The notes under the pieces are model-generated. The model saw nothing but the letters and a program-made list of their open reading frames with translations. It was not told the DNA's origin and ran no database searches. DNA of 64,000 bases, taken from Haliotis asinina (taxonomy: Eukaryota > Mollusca > Gastropoda > Lepetellida > Haliotidae). Location: NCBI RefSeq assembly GCF_037392515.1, contig NC_090283.1:21182001-21246000 (forward strand). The letters run 5' to 3'. Below, in pieces: positions 50,693-62,700 of this stretch (the stretch's first letter is position 1; each line of letters opens with the position of its first letter). The position numbers and the translations under genes were made by a program.

Positions 50693-52037
50693 CTGGCTAT
50701 AATGTGGCAGGCTTAGACTTCTTAAGTTTCAAGGTCTGCACAAATCACAAGACTCACTGTGTAGAACACGATGAGGTTCTTCTACCTCTCCTTCCCCTCC
50801 CAGCCAAGACCACCTGTTTCCTACCTGCCTTCCATCAGAGGTACAGTAACATTGAAAACGGTATTTTCTTTGGTGGGTAAATAAAGTGGGATGAGCTGGC
50901 AGTGGAAGGGTATCTTTGGAGAGATGACAATGGCAGTATTCAGTAAAAGAGATACCAACCCATATGATTTTATCATATTTGTTACAGGGGAATAAAACAA
51001 CAACAGAAAATACACGACTCTGATAACATTAAAAATATACAGATTTTTTAAAAAAACTGAAAGAATAATATACTGGTATATGAAATCATCAAATAGCAAC
51101 ATACTGTAATCAATACATTTTATCTACATTTTATTCAGCATCTAGCTAAATGCAAGTGAGTTGCAGTTTATAGTCACAGAGATAGCATCACAGCCATGTC
51201 ATCACTTAAGTTATCAGTACATGATAAATACACAAATTTTAAAAATCTGAGTATGAACAATGATTTTAACTAGGTTTTAGAAATATATAATTTTTATTAA
51301 ATATGAAAATTCCCTAGCTAGAATAATGCTTATTTTGACCCCCCAAAAAATACCAATTATTGTATCAGGTTTTGGACAAAATACAGTTTGGGCACAGTTT
51401 GGGTTGGCATCTCTGCATAAATGTCCTGTCACCATCTCACTCATGTTGCAATGGAAGGCAGTTATAGCACAGTGGACATGTTTGGTTACAGATAAATGAC
51501 AGTCTCTGGGGTCATTTCTAGTTATATTTCATCAAAATATTTTGTTTTTGTTTTTCATCTGTCAAAGTATGTCCATTTCAAAAACTAGATTTTTGTCTAA
51601 CTGGGATATGTATTTTTATCTTTCCTGTCCCATTTTCTGGGTTTTGGCACTATAATTAAACCTGATGTTTTGGGCAACTTTGAAGTAGCATGCATTTGTG
51701 CTCATCCCTTCAAGTGTCACACATAACCTTGTAAGTGTGATATCTGACAAGAAAATTCAGAGTTACATCCCTTAGGCATGTCAGGAACCTGCAGTAGTGG
51801 GTTTGAATCCCGATGGCTCCACATTCTGTTCCTAGTTTTGTCAGAACTTACCTTGGGTTGGTTTTCCCGAAGTTGTAACCATCCAGTACTGCATTACCAA
51901 GGCCAGCTTTGGTGGGTTTACTTATTCGATGACTAAATATTAAGTTTTCTGTAGAGAATAGATTTTCCTGATGCCATTTTCATGCCACTTTGTACTTATG
52001 CTCTGTGAGTGTGATATTAGGTGAACACTGTTCAAAG
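50693..52037. other. Spacer, no gene seen
   Basis: A tRNA B-box-like gggtttgaatcccg at about 51801 is isolated. No coding sequence recognised. Confidence 0.5.
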
Positions 52038-52185
52038 CATTGGGGCAGTGGATCAGCTTAGTGGTTAAGCTGTTTCTCATGTTGAAGAACTTAGTTGGAT
52101 CCCCACATGGGTACATTGTGGGAAGGTCATTTCTGCTGTCCCCTGACCTGATATTGCTGGAATATTGATAAAAGTGACAGTCAGT
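52038..52185 (+). repeat. Family B SINE
   Basis: ggggcagtggatcagcttag, ttggatccccacatgggtac, atattgctggaatattgata. Confidence 0.8.
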
Positions 52186-53129
52186 TCAAAGCATTGTTAA
52201 ACACAAAGGACACAAAAATAATGTTGAATTCAGTGTGTGATGCTTAATATTGGTAGCATTTTACTGGAACTCTTTTTGAAGACAAAATACAACCAATGTT
52301 TTAGGCTGTTGCTTACCAACTGTCAAACCTCTCATTTTTCAGTTTTGTCCTCTTCAGCTAACATGTGTAAAGATAGCTGAACAGGTTAATACATAATGCA
52401 CTGACCAAACCAGGCCCTAATTATTCATGACAGATTCTGCAATTGGCTTGTTCAAGAGTGACCCAAGTAATTACAAGGGGAGATAACCTCATATTTCTAA
52501 TTACATCTATTGATAGTAGCATTTCATTTTAGCTAAACTGAAATACATTTATTCCTTGCCGCCTTAGGGATTTCAAGTTCATTTTTTAAAGAAAGCATTG
52601 TTTTATTCTTTAAGGGTACTTGGATTTTTATCTAACTTTGCATAATTTTGCAGATGGCAGTTTTTCAGTTTCTTTGTACTGTACAAACACTTGTAGTTTA
52701 ATCAGAGGACCTCCATTGTCCCAAGATGCCTGACATGTCGCCAAGTGTCTAATAGTGCTGTACAGGCTGTGAAGCACATGTTTAAAGCACATGTTTAGTG
52801 TTATAGAGAGTGGATGCTGTGTCCAGTTTCTAGAATGACCATGATTTTATTATGAATTAGATTATTCATATTACATATATTTATTCCATGTTAAAGCTAA
52901 TAAACCACATTTGAAACCATGACCATGTTCTGTGTTGATGTTTTTGTGTAACTGTTATATGCCTGATGGCGCTTGTCGGCAATAGTCTGACTCCTGGGAC
53001 GGGAGTCTTCAGTATCGATGTACTTGTTTTGGATACGATAAGAAACATCAAAGTCTGAGTTTGACCCCACTTGTGACAAGCACAGGTTACTGTGATCAAC
53101 TGTGACAGGTGCTCGAAACAGTCACTGGC
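52186..53129. other. Spacer, no gene seen
   Basis: No recognisable gene or repeat family. Confidence 0.5.
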
Positions 53130-53420
53130 CTGCAGGCCCATGGCTAGTAAAAATCCAGTCAGGCTAGTAAATCTTCACAGCCACTGACCCGACTGGCTGG
53201 TGAATTTTCATGGGGTCATTTTGTAAATATATCACTCTGACTCGTTACAGTACATGATAATAATAATATAGTACATAATAATAAATAAAATGTTGATCAT
53301 AATAGCAACTTAATGATGAAACCTGTGTCTACATTGAAATTACGGGTTGTGAGTTATTTTGTGGGCTAGTGACTTCTAGTTATAGAAAGCCGGACTGGCT
53401 AAATTTGGAAACTATCTCGC
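53130..53420. repeat. Possible foldback element
   Basis: Left part ggctagtaaaaatccagtca and right part aagccggactggctaaattt are partly inverted copies, as are gtcactggcctgc and gggctagtgac. The boundaries are uncertain. Confidence 0.45.
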
Positions 53421-53695
53421 ACATCGACTGACACGTAACTTCATGGGTACACGTCACTCTGCACAATTATGTCCTCTTGGAGTGCCAGATTTCAGTTTCT
53501 CCTGTACTGTCACTGGACCGCTCTTCACGTCAATGGGCTGGAAGGACTTACTGGTTTCATCAGAACATACTGCTTCTATGGTCCAGTGGACAAAGCATTT
53601 GCCTTGAGAGCAGAAAGGTTGGGTTTTATTCCCCAGTCTCTGTATCAACAGTCTAGTCTAATTGATGAATCAAGCATGCTTCAAAGTTTCACATC

Positions 53696-53701
53696 TTTAT
53701 T
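53696..53701 (-). other. PELP1 poly(A) signal
   Basis: AATAAA on the minus strand, only 19 nt past the TAA stop (53721-53723), implying a 3' UTR of about 40 nt. Confidence 0.6.
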
Positions 53702-53720
53702 TCCAATCAACTGACATCAG

Positions 53721-53780
53721 TTAGTCCGAATCTGGTTCAGCATCCACAAAACTCAGCAGCATGGCATCGACCTCACCACT
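53721..53780 (-). CDS. PELP1: PELP1 terminal exon
   Basis: Acceptor cttctccttacag, phase 0; 19 codons and TAA. Encodes the conserved C-terminal AMLLSFVDAEPDSD, the counterpart of the acidic FxD end of vertebrate PELP1. Confidence 0.85.
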   Translation of the reverse strand, partial: SGEVDAMLLSFVDAEPDSD

Positions 53781-56700
53781 CTGTAAGGAGAAGTAAACTA
53801 TCATATCACCAAGGCATCATGACTAGACATGATTTTGACAAGACGGTCAAAGAGCAAATGAAATATACAGACAAAAAACAATCTGTACCTACAGAAAATT
53901 GAGCAACTTGTTGATACTGGGATATCAAATATGTTTGAGAAAAAGTCTAAAGAAATGGTTGTGTATATGGTTCAACAAAAATACTGGAACAAATGATCAG
54001 TGAAAGTGTTGCCTGGAAATATCTGTTTGGTTCAGGAAAAGAAGCACTGACTTCACACGCAACGCTGTCATTAATATCATGAGAAATGTCACAAGTACTT
54101 GACACGCAAAGCTGTCATTAATACCATGAGAAATGTCACAAGTACAAAGACAAATCATCACCTTCTATGAACATGACCTCCCACTAAATTACCTTAATGT
54201 AATATTTAGGCTGCTTGGGACCTTGCAAGTGCTTCAGCCAGAATTTTTGAATTGCCAATTGGCAGCTTCATCACTAAAATGTGTGCAAATACAGCTGAGA
54301 CTTTTGCCAGTCAAGATAACAATGGCACAGAACACCAGGCTAGCTATTCTTGAAACGTTCGTAGCCCTACGAACTTCTTAAGCCCATTCTTAACACATTA
54401 GCTACAATCAAAGTTAAGAATTCTTATGGCTACGAATGGTTCAAGAATAAGGGCCCTGTATATCATGTTAAATGTTGTGCAATGGGTTCACACTAGCACT
54501 GCATATTTTTTAGAATGAATGACGCAATGGCATTGCCTGGCTGAAGAACAGGACGTTGTGGGTGAGTGAGTTTAAACTGGACCAACAAAAACATCTTGGA
54601 AAGTAATGGAAACGACAAAATGCTGAAAACAGTTTTTGGTCAGCAGCAAATGAAAACACTACTGGTTATCCAAACGGCCATTGTTAACTGATCTGCTTTA
54701 ATATACATTCACCATGACCACTGAAGGATTAAGGTTCCTTTGTTGTATAGCACCACACTTAATATTCCACTCAGCAGCAGTCTGTAAATAATCAAGTCTG
54801 GACAACACAATCCAGTGATCAACATCATGAGCACTGATCTATGTAATTGGGATACAATGCATTGGATATTGAAGGTCAGTTCCAACCTGCATCTTCATGT
54901 GTCTCTTAGGACCTAGTATACATAGCATGACCATTGATTTATGCTGTTTGGATGCAATGATGTGTCAACTAAGCACCTGATCCCATTGGTTGTCTTTTAC
55001 GACAAGCAAGGGTTGCCAATTCTAACCTGGATCTTCATGAGTAATTTCAAAATGCATGGAAACCTACACACCACAAATAGCACATGATTTGTATAGAAGT
55101 AAATAAAATGTAACATTTTACCCTCATCTCCTGACCACTTGACTCAATCTGTTGGGAGGATTCTATGGATGTTGAAGGCACAATCTTCCCTTCCCCACTC
55201 TCCATTTCTTCCACCATCTTTGACCCTGACACAGGGACAGAATACTGTTCTTTTTCCACCTCAGATGCTACCAGTTCTGGTGTCCTCACAGACTTTTGGT
55301 CACCAACTTCTTCACACGTTTCTTGACCAGCTGTCTTGTCCACCATCACAACATCATCCACTCCATCACTGCTGGTCACTTCATCCTCAACTACGCTCTC
55401 TGGACTTTCAGGAGCAGCTCTATTTGTCACAAGTACACTTGATGAAGATATATTTGGATCTTTCGCGACAGTCTCGGACAACACACGATCAGACTGATCA
55501 ACACTGTTGTGATCTGTAGATGCCGATTCCAGTTTGTGTTTGTCAGTCACTGAAATGGTTTCTGAGGAATTATGTGTATCAGAGCTCTGTATGGTGGATG
55601 TTTGGGGACTAACTGTGGTGATGTTGTTGCCATTCAGGTCAGCATCAGCAACAGCAGTGTGTACTGTGATGGTGGTCTGTGTGAGACGTGGTCCCCGCAG
55701 ACAAGGAGCACGAGGATGGACGAGGCACTCACACACTGTCAGGGCTTCTTGACAAATGTACGACACCTGTAACAGGCAAGTGAGTGAGTGAAGTGAGTGA
55801 GTGAGTGAGTGAGTGTGAGTGAGTGAGTGAGTGAGTGAGTGAGTGAGTGAGTGAGTGAGTGAGTGAGTGAGTGAGTGAGTGAGTGAGTGAGTGAGTGAGT
55901 GAGTGAGAGAGAGTTTTGCGTTGCCTTTAGCAATATTCGACCAATATCACAGCAGGGGACACCAGAAATAGGCTTCACCCATGTCTACGTGGAAATTGAA
56001 CCAGAGTCTTTGGCATGACAAGTAAAGCTCTAACCACTAGGCCACAGACTGCCCACATGAGGGATGAGAGAAGGTTATCATATCATTATTATCAGTAATT
56101 TAACAAGTCATAAAGAATACAACCCATCATTCAAGATGGTTGGTTGGCTTGTTGTTTAACGCTGTACTCAGCAATATTACATGGTGTCGGTCTGTAAATA
56201 ATTGAGTCAGGACCAGACAATCCAGGAGCCTCCTTTGTCAACCAAGTCAGCGAGTCTGACCATCCATGGATTGCTGAAGACTGATTCTAATCCAAATCAT
56301 CATGGATCACATTCACTGATTCAGTGAAAAAAGTTCACTGCATCTAATGTAAAATAGATACATTTGATGTCTAGATATGTTTGATTTTATATGAGTCTGT
56401 ACCAAATATGAGTCTGCCTACCACCTCAAATTTGCTCTCTGCATTTGAGTAAAAAAAATTGATGTTATATGGACTGCTGTCAACCTCAATAACTTGAAGA
56501 ATTATCTGGAATTTTACTGGACTTTGGTCTGTTTGTTTGCTGCCCACACACTAAATGACCTGTCACCAAATAATGTACAAAGCTATGATTTCTGGCAACC
56601 CCTCACAACTCATTGACAATCATGTTTGTTTGTCAACCCCTCTGGAACTTTTGTCACCCTCAGCAATATTCCAGCTATATAGATGTGGACTATAAATTAT

Positions 56701-59700
56701 CAGAACCAAAGGCTACATTTTGCCACTTTCTAACAGGCATTATTTAATCATAACATTTAATCAAAATATTTCTTCCCACTGATGATATTTCCAATATGGC
56801 TGGGACTGGTAATCTAGTTTGTCCTAGGCCAAAGTTTCCATGGGGTAGGTTTGGCCGGGGAAAAAGGTTGGCCTGTTACAGCCGATACCCAGGATGGGTG
56901 GATAATGACTTGTAGCCGGGTACCTGCCTCATTACCATGACCCGTTATGACCACATGACAAACAGACTAAACAATTTAAGTATTATTTCATGTTTAAAAG
57001 GTTGTATTGTCTTTGAAGATTTCCATACTATCATGCCGTCACTTAGAAATGATACATGGTTTGGAAAAACTTGAAATTGTAACCTCTGAGCTGAAGAATG
57101 TAATGCCCTTTCTTACAAATTAGATGCCAGGAATTAACATAACAGGTATTTGGATAGGGTAGGGTAATAGGGGTGGGATATATGGGTAGAAAATTTTGAC
57201 CCGTCTCAACACTAATTTCTAATCAATTTATCCTGCCCTAGCTGACTCTACAACGTACCTCGATGCTGGGATCTTGCAGACCTGACCGAAACAACATCAG
57301 ACTAACTTGTAACGGTGATGCCACCTTAGGATGTGTCTGTAGACTACATGCCAGCAGTGTTCTGTAGAGACCCTCACGACATTTGGCACTGCCGTACGGA
57401 ACTGGTGCCTCCAAGATGTTCTGTTGAATGAGCATTATTGTGCTCACCACGCAGTCAATGATATCCTGAGAAGGCAAATTAAAGTAATTCTATCACAAAA
57501 TGATTTGCGTGTTATGTATCCCTATGATATCTATTTTCAGTACTGTCCGTGGTTTTCGTTCAAACTTTGTCGGCAACTTGGCACTGATTCCCTACTTATG
57601 CTGTAAATCCAAGGGAGATAACTCATGTAGTCTTTTTCAAAGTGACGTCAACTGAGCTATCAACTAAGTGAGTGAGTGAGTGAAAGTGTGAATATTAGTG
57701 CTGTAACAATGCATTGAACTGACAGATTGCAACTGTTCAGTCTCTGATAGCATTTAAGCGATGGTAGAAAAGAAAAACTATTGATCCATCAATAGATGTT
57801 ATGTGAGACTACTGATAGTATAGTAAATAGTTAAGCACTACTGTACCAAGTTTATTGAGGACATTTACATGGCCGATCGGAGAAATCCACTCCACCCAGG
57901 GACTCAGTCCATGGTATTCGTCAAACACTGAGAAACGAGCCTCACACGCTGTACCCATGTGGGAAATCGAACGTCAGTCTTAACTTATGCTGCCTCACCA
58001 CTCCTAAACTACTTCCATAAAGTAAGTGTAACATGTTCTACCTGATAAATCTTATCTTTCAGAACATCTCCAAATCTGGATACAAAGAGATGGAGCACTG
58101 AAACATAGTGATGTAGATGTTTAAAATAGGCCTGCAAAAACAAAGCAGAGAATAAACAAACAAAACCATTCTCCTGAAAATATGGTCCTCATAACAGTAT
58201 AACATACACAAAAGTTCCTTTTTTCCTTCCCAAGGATTCTTCATAACTTTGTAGTGCACAGATTGTAAAGAAATGATGGCAAAACTAAAGGAACACACAC
58301 TTGTGTTTTCATACAATCCTTTACTTTACCCTCTCAGTATATGAGAAGTCCCTAGATTCAAATACCATGGTAATCAGATATATCCCTAAACCCTTCAATT
58401 GCTTCTAACGCTTCAATGACTCTTCATTTTAGTCCAGGGTTCCGCTCCTCAAACAACAGTCGTAAGTCCATGTTAAAGTATGGGAGATGCAATCATCTTA
58501 GCTCTACTATCGCTTTGAGGAAAAGGGTCCTGGAGTTTCCAAAAGGATGAAGATGAGTTGTTGCCCTTAGTTCACAAGGATCTGCTCATATGTTCTATCA
58601 GAGGCTGATATGCTGTGAAAAATAATCATTTCAGTCACATAAAAGAATGTCAGCATTATTCCTGCTATCTACAAATAATCAATTCTGGAGCAGAAGATCC
58701 TGTGAATGATATTGCTATCAATGATCTGCATCATCAGGGTACGATGTCATTAACCAATCAACCGTTCATTCCATCCATTTCGTTGGGACCAATATAGGAA
58801 CTGTGACCCAGAATCCCCATGGGAAATATACCTTGCAAGGCGCTGCTGGTGACAATGCTGTTGGCAGTGTGGGACATCTTCCTGTGTGAGCTGATGCCTT
58901 CACTCAACTCCTGGTAGCCACCTCGCTTCTTCTTCTTCTTGGTTGGAGGCGGGTCAAAGCTGCACTTCAGACTGCCCTTCAGCTATCACGGAATATGGAC
59001 ATACCACGGACAATGCAGACATACCAAAGTCAATATTGACATAAGGTCAATGGAGACATACCAAGTTCAAAGCAGACATACCAAGGTCAATACAGGCATA
59101 CCATGGTCAATGCAGACATACCATTGTCAATACTGACATAATAAGGTCAATGCAGACATACAGTGGTCAATCCAGACATACCATTGTCAATACTGACATA
59201 CCAAGGTCAATGCAGGCGTACCATGGTCACTGTAAACATACCATGGACAACGTGAATATATTATAAAAGTTACCCAGTAATTACTTAATAAATTCAGGAA
59301 ACATTTATCATGGCTAGTTGATAACAAAGTATATAATGGTTCAACCTGTTGCGTTCAATTGCTGCATACACAAACTCATAACTACTAATAACAGAAGACC
59401 AATCACAAATGTCAAAATCCCAAATACTGACTGACATTTATGAAAGCAAGAGGCTCTCATGCACATGCTTATTAATAGTTGATATGTTCAAACAATCACT
59501 GTGCAACAATCTGGCTATACTACCTTGAGTGTGTCTGCGACAGGTGTAACATCATGCAGGACCTCCTTGACTAGTTCCTTCTCTTCCGTCACCAGGTTAC
59601 ATACCCCCCCGACCACCTTCAGCCAGTGGATCAGGCTGCTGTATGTCGCCTCCCTCGGAATGCTGCAACAAAATTGTAGTACTGTATCACATATTGCACT

Positions 59701-59761
59701 CTGGCTGCAACAATATTGAAGTCACCATCATCACCATCACTACCATCACTACCACCACCAC

Positions 59762-59792
<31 letters not shown>

Positions 59793-62700
59793 GAAGATAT
59801 ACTCGTGCCACAGTGATCCTTTCCCTGACCATGTCCTACCAATTTGACCAGCCATTTCTGTAAACTGTTCGAATGGCATCATCGTTATGGATGATCAATA
59901 AAGAAATTGACAATTCATAAAGACTTGTCATTCATATTTTCCCCAGCTGTGCAAGGAACTGAAGATTGATGTCCTATCAAAGTACTGCCAAACTGTAGGA
60001 ATCTTCATTGTTAAGGTCATGACTTAACTACGTGCCAGACCACCCCTTACAACGCATGTCCTCCCTCTCCTAGCAGGTTGTGTCCTCCCCCAACATTGTG
60101 TCCCTCCCTCCCCCACTCATATTGAATGTCCCCAGCTGTATTCCCAACCCTTGCAAATCTCTGTCTCTCACCTGAGCGGCCGTTCCTGGGCGTACACTGG
60201 ATCCAGGTGTGTGAAGGTCAGACACTGGAGGAACAGCTTGTTGATGAGGTCACTCAAAGGAAGTAACTGTGTACGGCAGCTGTGTAGAAGAAGTAACACT
60301 GGGATAATCCTGGACATCTCCAGGGTACACATTCTGATAGATTTCTGCAATATTCTTGATGCTTCTGCGACTTGACCTGAAAGGCTTATTACCTCCCTTT
60401 GCTGGCTCCACATTCTCACAGAAGCCAATCAGCTAGGTCGTTGTTACAACCCAGCTTGCCAGTGTCAACAAAGGTAGCTGTCACAACTGTGAAGGTTTGT
60501 TCGTAATGTGACTTAGAATTTGGGGAAATCATGCAGACAAATTTTTCAAGATACGGTCTATTTAAATCTACAATGTTGATTTCAGAGAGTGAGTGAGAAA
60601 ATGGTGAGAAATACCTTCTCTTGAGTTTCATTTTTTCCTTCTTATTAATCTGAACAAACTTGCTTGCCTAAGGTGAGACCACATGCACTACATTTACTTC
60701 ATTGTGGGGCAGGACTGCATACTTAAAATTCTCAAGAGTCAAACCGCCAAACACAGTCACCCAACCAAGGACTGTCCGAGTCCAGGTAGCTTAAGTTCAA
60801 CTGATTTGTGACCTAAGTTCCATGCAGAGGACCACATGCCACAACAGATTAGATTTCAGACAAAAATAAAAATCTCAACTTTCTAGCAGTTGTAGAGAAA
60901 TACACACATCATGGCATTTCAATGGACTAGTTGATTACACTTCAATGAGAAACAACCAAAACTAATGCAGATTCCCATTTGTGAAAATTAAAGATGTACC
61001 AAACCCTACTTTATCAATGACATACCTCATAATGAGGGCAGTGAGGAGATCAAGACTGGACTTGTGCAACTCAGGCAGGTGCGAGAACAGTCGGATCCTG
61101 TCTGTTGTGGGCCGAGCCAACTGAAGTGATTGAAAAATCTAATAAAGTACAGTCTGTGTTATTCCCTGGAATTTAGCTGGTTTATTTTGCGATGTTTTTG
61201 CTCACACGATACCTTGTGGTTCTTGGATATGATCCACAGCAAATGTAAGCTTTAAACAGATTTCTTGGTTGGATTGTGAGCTGATTGTGTGGGTCTTTGG
61301 ATGATTGCGTGAGTGCTTGATTGAGTTTAGTTTTATACAGCACTCAGCAATATTCCAGCTATATGGCAGCGGTCGGTGAAAAATCGAGTCTGCCCCAGGC
61401 AATCCGGTGATCAACAGCATATGCATCGATCGGTGCAATTAAGAACTGATGACATGTGTCAACCAAGTCAGAGAGCCTGACCACCTGATCCCTTTCGTCA
61501 CCTCTTACAACAAGCATGGTCACCTTTTGGGGCAACCATGGGTTGCTGAAGACCTATTCCATCCAGTATCTTCATGGGTCGAGGGGATGAGTGGGCAGTT
61601 GGATGGGTTAATAGTTGAATGAGAGGTTGAGTGGGCAGTTGGATGGGTTAATAGTTGAATGAGAGGTTGAGTGGAGAGACTGAATGAATGATTGATAGAG
61701 GTTGAGGAAGAGGTTGAATAAGTCGCTGTGCAAGTGGATGAATGAGAAGTTGGGAGGATGAGTTGGTTAATTTATCATTTTAACACTTACACTGCTTTCT
61801 TTTTGTAATATTCCACCAACAACAAGGCTGATAACAAGAGAAATAGGCTTCCATGAAATGTATGACACATACCAGCATTCTGTAGTTGATGGCCAGACAC
61901 CTGCATACCACGCCCAATATGTCCTGTGCTGGTATTTTCACAGATGAAGGATGCTTCTCACTGCAAGATACATTACACTTTACATTGGTAGGTATCCAAC
62001 ATATACCGGTACATATGTTCGTCTTTTCACTGATTGTAGCATACTGACACTAATTACTCAATTCCAAAAAATATACAAAATGCTTAATTCCACAACTCTA
62101 ACCTGCAAGAAATAACAGGCAGATAATATATCTTTTATATCAGAGTGGTGCCAGTGTGAATCACTTTTGTCTTCTGCAAAGACATGGCAGGATTTGACAT
62201 ATTCCTCAGGGAGCTGAGAACGTGATTCGGGCGCAAAATTGGGGAAGACGAGTGTTGCACTTTCGATCCACATCTAACTTTACTATCAGCAATTTTCCTG
62301 CAATATCATACTGAGGATATGAATGTAATACATAAAAATGAGGAATCAAACGTAGGTCTTAATCGTCATAAGTGAACACATTGAAAACCTGATCATCTCT
62401 ATTGCACAATGTTTAACGGTATGCTTGCATGTTAAGATTGACATCTACTTATTCATTTACTATGTGAACTTATAAGGCTTATCCTGTTATAAAAAAGAAT
62501 AACATGGCATTTAATCAACATATTTTTTTAAAAAAATATTGTTTTAACTTTGACAGTTTTTCAGCAAGAGCCATTAGTCAAATGAAGCCAGATAGCTATC
62601 ATAGTGCAGTAAATACTAAAACTCTAACTGCAAGGCAAAAATGGGAACAGAAAATGAAATTCCATAACTTATATGGCAACACTGATATGTATGTATATAT

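Noticed and set aside
51795-51830. Possible tRNA gene or SINE at an isolated B-box match
   Set aside because: gggtttgaatcccg has no partner A box or acceptor-stem pairing nearby.
60280-60428. Extension of the PELP1 exon upstream to 60428
   Set aside because: The frame is open, but phase-consistent use would insert residues absent from the family; the acceptor at 60281-60280 is good and gives a gap-free fit.
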